From assembly GCF_002156385.1 (NCBI RefSeq), contig NZ_MVJM01000001.1, positions 700,861 to 764,860 on the forward strand: DNA of 64,000 bases, read 5' to 3'. The notes beneath the pieces are model-generated. The model saw nothing but the letters and a program-made list of their open reading frames with translations. It was not told where the DNA came from and did not search any database. The position numbers and the translations under genes were made by a program. Origin of the DNA: Halalkalibacter urbisdiaboli (GTDB lineage Bacteria; Bacillota; Bacilli; Bacillales; Bacillaceae_D). Numbering within the stretch: the first letter of the stretch is position 1; every line of letters starts with the position of its first letter. This document shows positions 35,246-45,410 of the stretch, one piece after another.

Positions 35246-36979
35246 TTAGTCATCGTAATCTGTTTCAGGATAAGAATGTAATGGTACCTGTTGTTCTAAG
35301 TCATTAAATGATACCATTTCCCCATTTGGCCCATAGGTTACTGGCTGTGTCGGTCCACAGCAATTACTTGTCGGAAATCCACTTGTTGGCATTTGCGGTG
35401 GCATCGGATACCCTGTTGCTCCTTGGGCTCCTGCTCCATATCCACCTGATGGTGCTTGCGGTGGCATTGGATACCCTGCTGGTGCTCCTTGGGTTCCTGC
35501 TCCATATCCGCCTGTTGGTGCTTGCGGTGGCATCGGATACCCTGCTGGTGCTCCTTGGGCTCCTGCTCCATATCCGCCTGTTGGTGCTTGCGGTGGCATT
35601 GGATACCCTGCTGCTCCTTGGGCTCCTGCTCCATATCCTCCTGTTGGTGCTTGCGGTGGCATTGGATACCCTGCTGCTCCTTGGGCTCCCGCTCCATATC
35701 CGCCTGTTGGTGCTTGCGGTGGCATTGGATACCCTGCTGCTCCTTGGGCTCCCGCTCCATATCCGCCTGTTGGTGTTTGCGGTGGCATTGGATACCCTGC
35801 TGCTCCTTGGGCTCCCGCTCCATATCCGCCTGTTGGTGTTTCTGGTGGCATTGGATACCCTGCTGCTCCTTGGGCTCCTGCTCCATATCCGCCTGTTGGT
35901 GCTTGCGGCGGCATTGGATACCCTGTTGCTCCTTGAACTCCCGCTCCATATCCACCCGTTGGTGCTTGCGGCGGCATTGGATACCCTGTTGCCCCTTGAA
36001 CTCCCGCTCCATATCCACCCGGTGGTGCTTGCGGCGGCATTGGATACCCTGTTGCCCCTTGAACTCCCGCTCCATATCCACCCGGTGGTGCTTGCGGCGG
36101 CATTGGATACCCTGTTGCCCCTTGAACTCCCGCTCCATATCCACCCGGTGGTGCTTGCGGCGGCATTGGATACCCTGTTGCCCCTTGAACTCCCGCTCCA
36201 TATCCACCCGTTGGTGCTTGCGGCGGCATTGGATACCCTGTTGCTCCTTGAACTCCCGCTCCATATCCACCCGTTGGTGCTTGCGGCGGCATTGGATACC
36301 CTGTTGGCTCGTAAGTTGCTCCATAACCTCCAACAGGAGCACAGCCTGGGATAAGTGGACTTACTGGTTGTATACAATCAGTAATAGGTGCTTGTGGTGG
36401 TTGTGGTGGAATATAAGGCGTTTGTTTCGGTTGATATGGCGATTGGACTTGTGGAATGTGTGGGACAGTTGGTTTTGGTAGTGGTTTTGCTTCCTGTATA
36501 GGTTGAGTGCTGCTTTTAGGTGCTTCTTTTTTTACATTCTCTTTTATAGGCTGTTGCTGTTGCTTTTCCTTTACAGGCGGTTTATTAACATTAGGCATTG
36601 GAGCATGCTCATTCTCCTGTGGTTTATAAAAATATACATTGTCGTTCGGTTCATACTTTTTCATTTCTTTTGGCTGCTTTAATGGCTGATTGGGCATCTT
36701 CGGCATTTGCATATTAGGTACTTTAGGTTGTACTTGTTTTTCTTTCATTTCTTGCTTAGGTACTTCTTTCTTTTGTTCTTTAATGAAATGCTGTGGTTTA
36801 ACCTGCTGTTCCTTTTTAACTGGTACGCCGTTCGTCGGGATTTTAATTTTCATCCCAGGCATAATCATATCTGGGTTGGATAGCTGTGAATTTGCTGCTT
36901 TTAGCTGTTCAAAATCCACCCCATACTTTTGTGATAACTTCCAAAGCGTATCACCTTTTTGTACAATATGAATTTTCAC
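35246..36979 (-). CDS. safA: Spore coat assembly protein SafA with 15 tandem repeats
   Basis: A 577-residue protein. The N-terminal LysM domain (residues 1-46, MKIHIVQKGDTLWKLSQKYG..NPDMIMPGMKIKIP) binds peptidoglycan of the spore cortex. A K/Q/P-rich linker follows (about 47-205), then 15 copies of a 21-residue unit, consensus GYPMPPQAPTGGYGAGVQGA(T), and a short tail with NCCGP and an acidic end. In B. subtilis SafA is the morphogenetic hub of the inner coat; this one is about 190 residues longer, all from the repeat. GTG 36979 follows GGAGGGAG; MVRGGRLN upstream lacks a site. safA-nadA adjacency matches B. subtilis. Confidence 0.92.
   Translation of the reverse strand: MKIHIVQKGDTLWKLSQKYGVDFEQLKAANSQLSNPDMIMPGMKIKIPTNGVPVKKEQQVKPQHFIKEQKKEVPKQEMKEKQVQPKVPNMQMPKMPNQPLKQPKEMKKYEPNDNVYFYKPQENEHAPMPNVNKPPVKEKQQQQPIKENVKKEAPKSSTQPIQEAKPLPKPTVPHIPQVQSPYQPKQTPYIPPQPPQAPITDCIQPVSPLIPGCAPVGGYGATYEPTGYPMPPQAPTGGYGAGVQGATGYPMPPQAPTGGYGAGVQGATGYPMPPQAPPGGYGAGVQGATGYPMPPQAPPGGYGAGVQGATGYPMPPQAPPGGYGAGVQGATGYPMPPQAPTGGYGAGVQGATGYPMPPQAPTGGYGAGAQGAAGYPMPPETPTGGYGAGAQGAAGYPMPPQTPTGGYGAGAQGAAGYPMPPQAPTGGYGAGAQGAAGYPMPPQAPTGGYGAGAQGAAGYPMPPQAPTGGYGAGAQGAPAGYPMPPQAPTGGYGAGTQGAPAGYPMPPQAPSGGYGAGAQGATGYPMPPQMPTSGFPTSNCCGPTQPVTYGPNGEMVSFNDLEQQVPLHSYPETDYDD
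35397..36300. repeat. 63-bp tandem repeat array inside safA
   Basis: Fifteen in-frame units of 63 bp (two of 66 bp where PA is inserted) encode GYPMPPQAP[TPS]GGYGAG[VAT]QGA. Units fall into blocks: six distal (N-terminal) ones with VQGAT, five or six with AQGAA, and the last three variable. Adjacent units are nearly identical in DNA, including synonymous sites, pointing to recent duplication or gene conversion. The array is open in most other frames as well, which yields spurious long frames. Confidence 0.9.
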
Positions 36980-37175
36980 GTTTAATCTCCCTCCTCTTAC
37001 CATTCGTTACATCCTATGATTACATAGGCGAATTGACACTATGTTTTTCATTTAGTTTAGAAAGAATTTGGATCAAACGCCTAATCTCAAAGGTTCTCAA
37101 GACAATGTATGTTTACAAAAATAGGTTTATGCCTAGTTAGAATAAGGAAATACCTTTCATAAAAACAAACAAAGA

Positions 37176-37202
37176 AAAACCGTCCTTATTAAGGACGGTT
37201 CA
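37176..37202 (-). terminator. Terminator overlapping the nadA stop codon
   Basis: Minus-strand AACCGTCCTT-AAT-AAGGACGGTT then TTTTTC. The last nadA codons (AAC CGT CCT TAA) are the 5' arm, and the stop lies at the loop. Confidence 0.85.
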
Positions 37203-38292
37203 GCATGCGTTCTAATGCGAGTCTCGCTTCTTTTGTTGTTTGCTTATCTACACGAATCGGATGATGTAACGTTCCTTCTTCCAAAAGCTCCAAAGACCAT
37301 GTTAAGTGATCTAAGTCTATCCGATTCATCGTTAAACAAGGGCACATATTCGGATTCAAAGATTTGATTGTTTGCTCAGGATATTGTTGCGCTAAACGAT
37401 TTACTAAGTTCATCTCTGTTCCAACTGCCCATACTGTTCCTGGTTCAGCTTTTTTAATCGTCTCAATAATATAATGAGTTGATCCGTTTAAATCAGCTTC
37501 TTGAACAACTTCGTGCGGACATTCAGGATGGACAATTATTTTTGTATTCGGCTCTTCTTTTCGTAATTGCCTAATTTGTTCAACTGTAAATTTCTCATGA
37601 ACCGAACAATGGCCCTTCCATAATATAACCTTAATTTCTTCAATTGGTCGTGTTGTTTCAAGCTTATGTTCAATCGGGTCCCAAACAGCCATTTCTTCTA
37701 GAGAAATTCCTAGGTCAAACGCAGTATTTCTTCCTAAATGTTGGTCAGGGAGAAACAATAAACGAGGTTTTTGAGTAAAAGCCCATTCTACCATTTTTTT
37801 CGCATTTGATGACGTTACTGTTGCTCCACCATATCGACCACAGAAAGCTTTAATTGCAGCTGTACTATTCACATATGTTAAAGGAAGAATCGTATCACCA
37901 AACATTTCCTGTAAATCAACCCAAGCCCGCTCCGTTTGCTCTATTGTGGCCATATCGGCCATTGAACAGCCTGCTTTTAAATCTGGTAAAATGACATGTT
38001 GATTGTCATTTGTAAGCATATCTGCCGTTTCCGCCATAAAATGAACACCACAAAAAACGATATACTCTGCATCCGAATTATCCTGTGATAATTGAGCTAA
38101 CTGCAATGAATCTCCTGTCGAATCTGCAAACTGAACGACTTCATCGCGTTGATAATGATGCCCCGGAATATAGAGTCGTTTTCCAAATTTAGCTTTAATC
38201 TCAGCAATGCGTTTTTCTTTTTCTTTATCAGACATTAACGCGTACTTTGCTGGTATACGTTCCATTTGATTTAATTGATCAAGTAATTTCAT
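37189..38292 (-). CDS. nadA: Quinolinate synthase
   Basis: NadA (367 residues) condenses iminoaspartate with dihydroxyacetone phosphate to quinolinate, using a [4Fe-4S] cluster. Landmarks are [55 protein letters not shown] and the cysteine-rich [17 protein letters not shown]. It is last in nadBCA and overlaps nadC by 4 nt. NadS, divergently encoded, would supply sulfur for the cluster. The stop codon sits in the terminator hairpin. Confidence 0.97.
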   Translation of the reverse strand: MKLLDQLNQMERIPAKYALMSDKEKEKRIAEIKAKFGKRLYIPGHHYQRDEVVQFADSTGDSLQLAQLSQDNSDAEYIVFCGVHFMAETADMLTNDNQHVILPDLKAGCSMADMATIEQTERAWVDLQEMFGDTILPLTYVNSTAAIKAFCGRYGGATVTSSNAKKMVEWAFTQKPRLLFLPDQHLGRNTAFDLGISLEEMAVWDPIEHKLETTRPIEEIKVILWKGHCSVHEKFTVEQIRQLRKEEPNTKIIVHPECPHEVVQEADLNGSTHYIIETIKKAEPGTVWAVGTEMNLVNRLAQQYPEQTIKSLNPNMCPCLTMNRIDLDHLTWSLELLEEGTLHHPIRVDKQTTKEARLALERMLNRP

Positions 38293-39131
38293 GATTGTTT
38301 CCCCTTTCGTAACAACATACTTAAATCAACGGATTGAACAGAATGGGTTAGGAATCCAAGCGAAATGTAATTTACGCCACATCCTTTAAAAGATGATATT
38401 GTGTTTAAGTTAATTCCACCTGAAGCTTCAGTTACGATTGAATCCGGTACAAGCTGACTTAATCTTTTTATCTCTTCTGGTGGACAGTTATCAAACATAA
38501 TAACATCAGCCCTCGCCCGAACCGCTTCGATTACTTCCTCCTCATTAGTCGTCTCAACCTCAACATTTACCATGTGCCCGACCTGCTGTTTTACTTTTTG
38601 GACCGCCTTTTCAATTCCTCCGCTAGCAGCAATATGGTTTTCCTTAATCATCACTGCATGATCAAGACTTTTTCGGTGATTAAAGCCACCTCCGCAACGG
38701 ACAGCATATTTTTCAAACATTCTTAAGCCAGGTGTTGTTTTTCTCGTATCACAGATTCTTATCGTTGGATCATTTAAAGCTTTTACTGCTTTAAATGTAG
38801 TCGTAGCAATTCCACTCATTCTTTGGACTACATTTAAAACAACTCTCTCTCCCGTCAGAAGGCTTTTTACTGGACCCTTTATTACCGCAATTTGCTCACC
38901 TTTGTTGAAGGACTGACCATCTTGTATGAATACATTTACTTCCACTTTCTTATCGATAACCTCGTATCCAAGTTCAATGATAGAGCGACCTGCCATAATT
39001 CCATCATCTTTTGCTAAAATAATGGCCACACCTTCTTCATTTGAAAAAATCGCTTCCGTTGTTAAATCACCTTCCCCAATATCTTCAATAAAGAATTGCT
39101 GAAGCTTTTCTTTAATTAATAACGGATTCAT
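38289..39131 (-). CDS. nadC: Nicotinate-nucleotide pyrophosphorylase (carboxylating)
   Basis: NadC (280 residues), quinolinate phosphoribosyltransferase, makes nicotinate mononucleotide from quinolinate and PRPP. Typical motifs are [52 protein letters not shown] (in part), [15 protein letters not shown] and [10 protein letters not shown], ending [13 protein letters not shown]. It overlaps nadB by 20 nt and nadA by 4 nt. Confidence 0.97.
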   Translation of the reverse strand: MNPLLIKEKLQQFFIEDIGEGDLTTEAIFSNEEGVAIILAKDDGIMAGRSIIELGYEVIDKKVEVNVFIQDGQSFNKGEQIAVIKGPVKSLLTGERVVLNVVQRMSGIATTTFKAVKALNDPTIRICDTRKTTPGLRMFEKYAVRCGGGFNHRKSLDHAVMIKENHIAASGGIEKAVQKVKQQVGHMVNVEVETTNEEEVIEAVRARADVIMFDNCPPEEIKRLSQLVPDSIVTEASGGINLNTISSFKGCGVNYISLGFLTHSVQSVDLSMLLRKGKQS

Positions 39132-40698
39132 AACGCTTCTCCTTTTTTATATCTGCACGTGAGTGAACTTCAATAAACGAATCTTGCTCAAGCGAAGATT
39201 TAATATATGTTTTTAACCATTTTTTATCATCTAAGACAGGATAATCAGAACGAAAATGACCTCCACGACTCTCTGTTCGTGTAAGTGCTGCACATGTCAT
39301 CAGCCATGCGACAAGTAACATGTTTTGCACTTCCACTTTTTCTTTACTTACTTTTTCTGAAGGGGAAAGCTTAACAATTGGTATATATGGGAGAAGCCAT
39401 TGCTTCATTTCCTTTAATGTTTGTGCATTCCTTTCAATTCCTACTAAAAGCGTCATTTTCTCTTGCAGTTCTTTTTTTGATGGAAGCATATGCTCCTTAA
39501 TATGATTCGCAACTTTCTTATCAAATTTCATATAGTCTATTGTTGGTTTTGAATGAAGAATGTCCTTGGCCACTGCTTCTGCAAACACAAGTCCTTCTAA
39601 TAATGAATTACTTGCCAAACGATTCGCACCATGAACGCCAGTACAAGCTACTTCTCCAATTGCATAAAGATTATCAACCGTCGTCTGCCCTCTTTGATTA
39701 GTCCATACTCCCCCACTTACAAAATGAGCACCTGGTGCGACTGGTAACAATAATTGTTTCAAATCTATGCTCGCTTTTTCACAAATACGGGAGATCCCCG
39801 GGAAACGTTTAGAAAAATTAGGAATACTTCGACAATCTAAGAAAACACGCTTCCCTTCACAATACTTTCGATGAATTTCTCGACTAACAATATCTCTAGG
39901 TGCTAAATCTTTGAGAGGTTGGTTTGCCATAATCGGCGTTCCCTCCTCATCAACTAACACCGCACCTTCCCCACGAACAGCTTCACTTATCAATCCATGG
40001 GCATAGCCCTCTCGGTAAAGAATCGTCGGATGAAATTGAACAAATTCCATATCAGCCAAGGTTGCACCAGCTCGATACGCTAGAGCAAAGCCGTCACCAG
40101 TCGCCTCAGGAACATTTGATGTTCTTTCATAAAGCTGACCAGCTCCGCCAGTTGCTAAAATCGTTTTCGGTGCTTGAAATACACCTTTATCTGTAAGAAC
40201 ACCAACTACTTTATCCTCCTGTTTAAGTAATTGGATAGCTGTCGTTTCTTCAAGAAATGTTACTCGATCTTTAAGTACATGTATTAATGTTTCTGTAAAA
40301 GCCTTTCCTGTTTGATCCCCGTTAGCGTGGACAATTCGTCTTCTGCTATGAGCCCCCTCCATTCCTAGAGAAAGTGTCCCATCCTTACTTTTATCAAAAG
40401 GTACACCAATTTTCTCCATCTCTCGAATTAGGCTTGGTGCACGTTTCACTAATATTTCAACATGCTCATCGACGTGATGAGAAAGCCCAGCTAATAATGT
40501 ATCAGCAAAATGCTTACGCCAATCATCATCCGTACCTAGAGCCGCAGCGATACCACCTTGGGCCCAACTCGAATTACTCCTATTAACGTTAGACTTTGTG
40601 ATTAAAATCACATTCTTTTTATCAGCTAATAAATGGGCAGCCATTAAGCCAGCAATACCACTTCCTATAATGAGAACATCTGCATCCCATGATGCCAT
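39112..40698 (-). CDS. nadB: L-aspartate oxidase
   Basis: NadB (528 residues) is the FAD enzyme oxidising aspartate to iminoaspartate, the first step of NAD synthesis. The dinucleotide motif is DVLIIGSGIAGLMAAHLL, followed by NSSWAQGGIAAALG; the active-site regions HSRRRIVHANGDQTG and YARGAVSGGVW-like PGAHFVSGGVWTN are present. ATG 40698 has GGAGGA at ideal spacing; the frame extends 39 codons upstream without support. Regulation is expected through NadR, encoded divergently. Confidence 0.96.
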   Translation of the reverse strand: MASWDADVLIIGSGIAGLMAAHLLADKKNVILITKSNVNRSNSSWAQGGIAAALGTDDDWRKHFADTLLAGLSHHVDEHVEILVKRAPSLIREMEKIGVPFDKSKDGTLSLGMEGAHSRRRIVHANGDQTGKAFTETLIHVLKDRVTFLEETTAIQLLKQEDKVVGVLTDKGVFQAPKTILATGGAGQLYERTSNVPEATGDGFALAYRAGATLADMEFVQFHPTILYREGYAHGLISEAVRGEGAVLVDEEGTPIMANQPLKDLAPRDIVSREIHRKYCEGKRVFLDCRSIPNFSKRFPGISRICEKASIDLKQLLLPVAPGAHFVSGGVWTNQRGQTTVDNLYAIGEVACTGVHGANRLASNSLLEGLVFAEAVAKDILHSKPTIDYMKFDKKVANHIKEHMLPSKKELQEKMTLLVGIERNAQTLKEMKQWLLPYIPIVKLSPSEKVSKEKVEVQNMLLVAWLMTCAALTRTESRGGHFRSDYPVLDDKKWLKTYIKSSLEQDSFIEVHSRADIKKEKRYESVIN

Positions 40699-40714
40699 GA
40701 TTATTCCTCCAAAC

Positions 40715-40766
40715 ACTTTACAGTTGTCTTGACACCTATATTTACATAAAATAATACATGTGACAA
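40715..40766 (-). promoter_or_regulatory. Probable nadBCA promoter with NadR operator candidates
   Basis: Minus-strand TTGTCA (40766-40761), 16 nt, TAAATA (40744-40739). Downstream, GGTGTCAAGACAAC (about 40724-40737) holds the short palindrome TGTC-AA-GACA, and CTTGTCAC recurs at the -35. The NadR repressor encoded at 42009 probably binds TGTCA-like half-sites here and controls the divergent nadS as well. Confidence 0.4.
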
Positions 40767-40875
40767 GTGCTTTTTTATTGTCAGTAAATGAAAGAAACGA
40801 AAAATAAGTGTTCATTCATTTATCGGTTCTTATTTTTATCCTTATCTAAACCCAAGTAGAAAGTCGGTAGATACA

Positions 40876-42003
40876 ATGATTTATCTAGATTATAGCGCCA
40901 CAACTCCAATGTCCGATGCAGCTTTATTTGCTTATCAAAAGGCCGCTAAAAATTATTTTGGCAATAGTAATAGTCTTCATCAAATTGGACAAGAAGCTGA
41001 GCATGTTCTTTATTTGAGTCGAAAATCTATCGCATCACCGTTACAAATTCAACCTAATGAGCTTTATTTCACTGGATCTGGCTCCGAGGCAAACTTTCTT
41101 GCGTTAACGAGCCTTGCAAGTGCAAATAAACATAAAGGAAATAATATTGTAACAACTCGTTGCGAACATCATTCTGTCTTACAGGCGCTTCATTATTTAC
41201 AATCACAAGGCTTTACGATTACCTATGTACCAGTAAATGAACAAGGATTAGTTACGGTTGAGGCTTTAGAGGAGGCTATTTCAGAAAATACAATATTGGC
41301 AACATTTGCTCACGCAAACTCAGAATTAGGAACCGTTCAAGATCTAGTAGCAATCGGTCAACTATTATCCAATCACAAAGTCTTATTTCACAGCGATTGT
41401 GTTCAAACTTATGGAAAGTTGCCAATTCCTGTTGATGTTCTTACGAGTTTAAGCATATCTGGTCATAAAATTTATGGACCTAAAGGCATTGGAGCGACAT
41501 TCATCCGTTCACAATATCATTGGAAATCATTTTTAGAAGGGACAACTCACGAATTTGGATTTCGCCCGGGTACAGTGGATGTTCCAAGCGTCGTATCATT
41601 CGCAACAGCTGCTGAAGACATTCATACAGAAAGAGAACAAGAAATGAAACGCTTATCGTTATTACGAGAACGTGTGGTAAAAGCATTGTGCAATAATTCT
41701 TCAGTTGTTTTTGAAGGGCATCCAACAAAACGACTCCCATTCCATCTAGGTATTCGACTTAAAGGGATAGAAGGGCAGCTTGTCATGCTTGAATGTAATC
41801 GCAAAGGAGTTGCAATCTCTACTGGGTCTGCCTGTCGCGTAGGTCAGTCTTCACCTCCACAGTCTTTACTTGCGATTGGACGAACACATGAGGAAGCACA
41901 TGAGTTCATTCGCGTGACCTTTGGCAAATGGACGACTGAAAAGGATACTGATACACTTGTTGAATGTATACAAAGTATTGTCTCTAAGTTTAGGAAGGAT
42001 TGA
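40876..42003 (+). CDS. nadS: Cysteine desulfurase NadS (IscS/NifS-like)
   Basis: A 375-residue PLP enzyme of the NifS family. The PLP lysine is in SISGHKIYGPKGIGATFIR, the cofactor histidine in CEHHSVLQALHYL, and the catalytic cysteine in STGSACRVGQSSPPQS. In B. subtilis NifS/NadS is dedicated to assembling the NadA cluster. Divergent from nadBCA and 5 nt ahead of nadR, which matches the known NAD-synthesis locus. Confidence 0.95.
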   Translation: MIYLDYSATTPMSDAALFAYQKAAKNYFGNSNSLHQIGQEAEHVLYLSRKSIASPLQIQPNELYFTGSGSEANFLALTSLASANKHKGNNIVTTRCEHHSVLQALHYLQSQGFTITYVPVNEQGLVTVEALEEAISENTILATFAHANSELGTVQDLVAIGQLLSNHKVLFHSDCVQTYGKLPIPVDVLTSLSISGHKIYGPKGIGATFIRSQYHWKSFLEGTTHEFGFRPGTVDVPSVVSFATAAEDIHTEREQEMKRLSLLRERVVKALCNNSSVVFEGHPTKRLPFHLGIRLKGIEGQLVMLECNRKGVAISTGSACRVGQSSPPQSLLAIGRTHEEAHEFIRVTFGKWTTEKDTDTLVECIQSIVSKFRKD

Positions 42004-42008
42004 ATGAT

Positions 42009-42542
42009 ATGAATGAGGGGAAAAAAATATTAGGGGACGAGCGGAGACGAGTAATCATTGATTGGTTAAAAGAAAGCCCCCTTCCAATTACGGGAAGCGA
42101 ATTGGCAAAACGAGCAAATGTTAGCCGTCAAGTCATCGTACAAGATATCTCAATATTAAAAGCGAAAAATTTACCAATACTTCCGACCGCACAGGGGTAT
42201 TTATTATTACAAAACGAACCTCCAAAACGAGTAAGTAGAATTATCGCTTGCAAACATGATAGCACGCAGGCTCAAGAAGAATTATTAACGATTGTTGATC
42301 ATGGAGTCACAGTCGTAAATGTCATCGTAGAACATGCTATCTACGGTGAGCTAACAGCCTCGTTAATGATCTCTACAAGAAAAGATGTAGAGCAGTTTTG
42401 TCAAAACCTTTCCAAAACGAAGGCTTCATTATTATCCGATCTTACTGAAGGTGTGCATCTTCATACCATTGAAGCAAATTCAGAAAAGCAATTAGATGAA
42501 GTTGAACAAGCTTTAAGTAACAAAGGAATCATTCTTAAGTAA
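42009..42542 (+). CDS. nadR: Transcriptional repressor of NAD biosynthesis
   Basis: NadR (YrxA), 177 residues from ATG 42009, with an N-terminal winged HTH (GDERRRVIIDWLKES..ITGSELAKRANVSRQVIVQDI) and a C-terminal 3H domain carrying the three conserved histidines (ACKHDSTQ, VEHAIYGEL, GVHLHTIEA). It represses nadBCA and nadS-nadR when nicotinate is available. AGGAAGGA gives the better spacing for 42009 than for the TTG at 42000. Confidence 0.95.
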   Translation: MNEGKKILGDERRRVIIDWLKESPLPITGSELAKRANVSRQVIVQDISILKAKNLPILPTAQGYLLLQNEPPKRVSRIIACKHDSTQAQEELLTIVDHGVTVVNVIVEHAIYGELTASLMISTRKDVEQFCQNLSKTKASLLSDLTEGVHLHTIEANSEKQLDEVEQALSNKGIILK

Positions 42543-42570
42543 AAACTAAAGCCGATTTGCTCTAAAAGGA

Positions 42571-42603
42571 ATAAGCCAGCTCATCGAGATGAGCTGGCTT
42601 TCA
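42571..42603. terminator. Bidirectional terminator overlapping the end of pheA
   Basis: AAGCCAGCTCATC pairs with GATGAGCTGGCTT around a short loop. On the minus strand its 5' arm is the last pheA codons (KASSS), with the stop TGA at 42583-42581 just past the loop. On the plus strand it follows nadR. Confidence 0.85.
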
Positions 42604-43465
42604 TATGCAAGTCAGTTAAAGAATAGCATGTATAACTTCCTAAAATATCAACTCCACAACCTAACGCTTCTAGCTCGGAAATCACGCCTGGAATAAGGAC
42701 ATCATCGACAAGTTGATCCACATCAATGACAAAGAAGTAGTTTCCAAGACCTGTTTTTGTTGGCCGTGATTCAATTTTCGATAAATTTAATTTTCTCCAA
42801 GCAAAAGCGGATAATACTTGATGAAGGGCACCCGAATAGTCTGAAGGCAGCGTAACCATTAGGGATGTTTTGTCACTAATGACATAAGGTCCTGATACTT
42901 CATCTGCTTTAATGTTCTGACTAAGGACTAGAAATCGGGTACGGTTATTATCATAATCATGAATATTTCGATGTACAAATTCAAGTCCGTATTCCTTTGC
43001 AGCTAGCTCATTCGCAATTGCAGCTACAGGTTCATTAGGATTGTCAGCAACCCACTTTGCAGCAGTCCCAGTTGAATTCATATAATCGATTTCAATATTT
43101 TGATATGTCATTTGTAGAAAATCATGGCATTGTGCTATCGCATGTGGATGCGAAATGACCTTTTCCGGCTTAAATCCTTTTGCAATTTGAGAAGGATGTG
43201 CAAGAAAATGTTGCTCAATCGGAACTGTTACACCACCAATAATCGGCAGTCTTTGCTTATGAATTAAATAATCTAACGTCAAATTAACTGATCCTTCAAT
43301 CGCATTCTCAATCGGTACAACAGCAATATCAACATCTCCTGATGCGACACGATCCATACAAGTTGGAATTGTTTGATATGGTACATGTGTATCTGAAGGA
43401 AAAAGTGTTCGTGCTGCTACCTCTGTAAATGTGCCCTTTGGACCTAAATAACCAACCCTTTTCAT
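42581..43465 (-). CDS. pheA: Prephenate dehydratase
   Basis: A 294-residue monofunctional prephenate dehydratase (phenylpyruvate formation, phenylalanine pathway). The catalytic domain has VGYLGPKGTFTEVAAR, VPIENAIEGSVNLTLDYL, SHPHAIAQCHDFL and NRTRFLVL; the C-terminal ACT domain with ALHQVLSAFAWRKLNLSKIESRPTK binds phenylalanine for feedback inhibition. Its last seven residues come from the terminator hairpin. Downstream of pheB by 12 nt. Confidence 0.97.
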   Translation of the reverse strand: MKRVGYLGPKGTFTEVAARTLFPSDTHVPYQTIPTCMDRVASGDVDIAVVPIENAIEGSVNLTLDYLIHKQRLPIIGGVTVPIEQHFLAHPSQIAKGFKPEKVISHPHAIAQCHDFLQMTYQNIEIDYMNSTGTAAKWVADNPNEPVAAIANELAAKEYGLEFVHRNIHDYDNNRTRFLVLSQNIKADEVSGPYVISDKTSLMVTLPSDYSGALHQVLSAFAWRKLNLSKIESRPTKTGLGNYFFVIDVDQLVDDVLIPGVISELEALGCGVDILGSYTCYSLTDLHMKASSSR

Positions 43466-43477
43466 CTTATCTCTCCT

Positions 43478-43921
43478 TTAAAAACCCGAACCAACTAGCT
43501 CAACCTTTTCAACGGCATCGCCTTGTTCAATACGAATCATTAACTCTTCTAACTCCATCCTCATTGGTGCCGTATCAATCGATATAGTAATATGGGCTCT
43601 ACCTTGTAACGGAATTGTTTGATTAATCGTCAATACATTGGCACCCGTTTCTGCAACCTTTGCCAACAGCTGAGATAACGTTCCAGAACGATCAACAAGG
43701 TTTATTGATAGGGTGACAATCTTTTCCTTAACCATCGTATTAAACGGAAAAATTCCGTCCTTATATTTATAAAAGGCACTTCTACTTAAGCCAACGAGGT
43801 TTACAGCCTCATTTACCTTTTTTGTTTTGCCGGAACTTAACAATGCTTTAGCTTCTAACGTTTTTTGCATTGCATCCGTTAACATATCTTCGCGCACGAG
43901 ATAAAAAGGCTTTCGTGACAT
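43478..43921 (-). CDS. pheB: ACT-domain protein PheB
   Basis: A 147-residue protein with an N-terminal HTH-like segment (GKTKKVNEAVNLVGLSRSAFYKYKDGI) and a C-terminal ACT domain (TLSINLVDRSGTLSQLLAKVAETGANVLTINQTI). In Bacillus it lies between obg and pheA. It has been called a chorismate mutase, but ACT plus HTH suggests an amino-acid-responsive regulator. ATG 43921 (MSRKPFYLV) is chosen over GTG 43933. Confidence 0.92.
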   Translation of the reverse strand: MSRKPFYLVREDMLTDAMQKTLEAKALLSSGKTKKVNEAVNLVGLSRSAFYKYKDGIFPFNTMVKEKIVTLSINLVDRSGTLSQLLAKVAETGANVLTINQTIPLQGRAHITISIDTAPMRMELEELMIRIEQGDAVEKVELVGSGF

Positions 43922-44072
43922 TATTTTCACCATCTTTCAATAGACACCAAAGTTCCTTTCACTTTAAGAAAGCGGATAAATTACTTTTCCTTTCTTAATA
44001 AAGCCATCATCCTATTATAGAATCGGGCATCATTTTTGACAACCTATCCTATAAAAATTGTACGTATACAAT

Positions 44073-44109
44073 AAAAAACTGTCCCTATGTATTGGACAGT
44101 TTTTATTGT
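44073..44109 (-). terminator. Terminator after obg
   Basis: AAAAACTGTCC (44074-44084) and GGACAGTTTTT (44094-44104), perfect stem with A- and T-runs, 6 nt after the obg stop. It separates obg from pheBA. Confidence 0.85.
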
Positions 44110-44114
44110 CTTCC

Positions 44115-45398
44115 TTATTCTATAAATTCGAACTCAAATTTCATTAGTCGAACAAGGTCGCCATCCTTTGCGCCTCGTTGACGAAGGGCTTCATCAACCC
44201 CCATATGTCTTAACTGACGTGAAAAGCGGCGAATCGACTCATCTCGTGAAAAGTCGGTCATCTTAAATAGTTTTTCAAGTTCAGCTCCTGACAAAACAAA
44301 GGCTCCATCATCATCACGAGTAATGACAAAAGGAACTTCCTCTTTTTCATGGCGATACATAACTCGAGTTGATTGCTCCGTCTCCTCATAAAGTGGAAAT
44401 TCTGGTGTTTCTTCGATTTTATCAGCTACTGTAAGAAGAAGTTCTCTTACTCCTTTACGAGTAATGGCAGATATCGGAAAAATTTGCACATCATCCTCAA
44501 GCTGCTCTTTGAATTTTTCTAAATTCTCATCGGCACCCGGCATGTCCATTTTATTAGCAACAATTAACTGTGGACGTTCCATTAAACGGAGATTATATTG
44601 TTTCAATTCCTCGTTAATTTTCAGATAATCATCATAAGGGTCGCGGCCTTCTAAAGCTGACATATCAATCAGGTGTACGATCACACGGGTACGCTCGATA
44701 TGTCTTAAAAATTGATGCCCAAGCCCAACTCCTTCATGTGCTCCCTCAATTAGTCCAGGTAAATCTGCCATGACAAAGCTTCGACCATCATCAGTTTCAA
44801 CTACACCTAAATTAGGTGTGATTGTAGTGAAATGATAATCAGCAATTTTCGGTTTTGCAGCAGACACTACTGAAAGTAATGTTGATTTACCAACACTCGG
44901 AAAACCTACTAATCCAACGTCAGCTAGGACTTTTAATTCAAGAATAACATCGCGCTCAATACCTGGCTCACCATTCTCGGCAATTTCTGGTGCTGGATTA
45001 ACAGGAGTCGCAAAGCGGGTATTTCCTCGTCCGCCTCGTCCACCTTTTGCAATAACAGCTCTTTGTCCATGCTCTGTTAAATCTGCAATTACTTCTCCCG
45101 TTTTTTCATCAATAACAGTAGTTCCTGGTGGCACCTTTACGACCATATCTTCCGCATTTTTCCCATGCTGATTTTTTGGGCGACCGTGTTCTCCACGTGG
45201 AGCTTTAAAATGACGTTGATAACGAAAGTCCATTAACGTTCTAAGTCCTTCTTCAACTTCAAAAATAACACTGGCTCCACGACCTCCATCACCGCCGGCA
45301 GGCCCTCCATCTGGAACATATTTCTCACGACGATACGCAACCATTCCATTGCCACCGTCTCCACCTTTTACATACACTTTAACCTTATCAACAAACAT
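44115..45398 (-). CDS. obg: GTPase Obg
   Basis: Obg (427 residues) is an essential GTPase in 50S ribosome assembly and stress/sporulation control. It has the glycine-rich Obg fold ([26 protein letters not shown], in part), the G domain with G1 [13 protein letters not shown]3 DLPGLIEG, G4 NKMDMP, and a C-terminal OCT domain ([29 protein letters not shown]). It lies 12 nt after spo0B. Confidence 0.98.
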   Translation of the reverse strand: MFVDKVKVYVKGGDGGNGMVAYRREKYVPDGGPAGGDGGRGASVIFEVEEGLRTLMDFRYQRHFKAPRGEHGRPKNQHGKNAEDMVVKVPPGTTVIDEKTGEVIADLTEHGQRAVIAKGGRGGRGNTRFATPVNPAPEIAENGEPGIERDVILELKVLADVGLVGFPSVGKSTLLSVVSAAKPKIADYHFTTITPNLGVVETDDGRSFVMADLPGLIEGAHEGVGLGHQFLRHIERTRVIVHLIDMSALEGRDPYDDYLKINEELKQYNLRLMERPQLIVANKMDMPGADENLEKFKEQLEDDVQIFPISAITRKGVRELLLTVADKIEETPEFPLYEETEQSTRVMYRHEKEEVPFVITRDDDGAFVLSGAELEKLFKMTDFSRDESIRRFSRQLRHMGVDEALRQRGAKDGDLVRLMKFEFEFIE

Positions 45399-45410
45399 GA
45401 TTTTTTCACC

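Noticed and set aside
35308-36481. Several long overlapping reading frames on both strands
   Set aside because: They are shadows of the 63-bp safA repeat; being a multiple of three, the repeat keeps other frames open. The real frame has the LysM domain and ribosome site.
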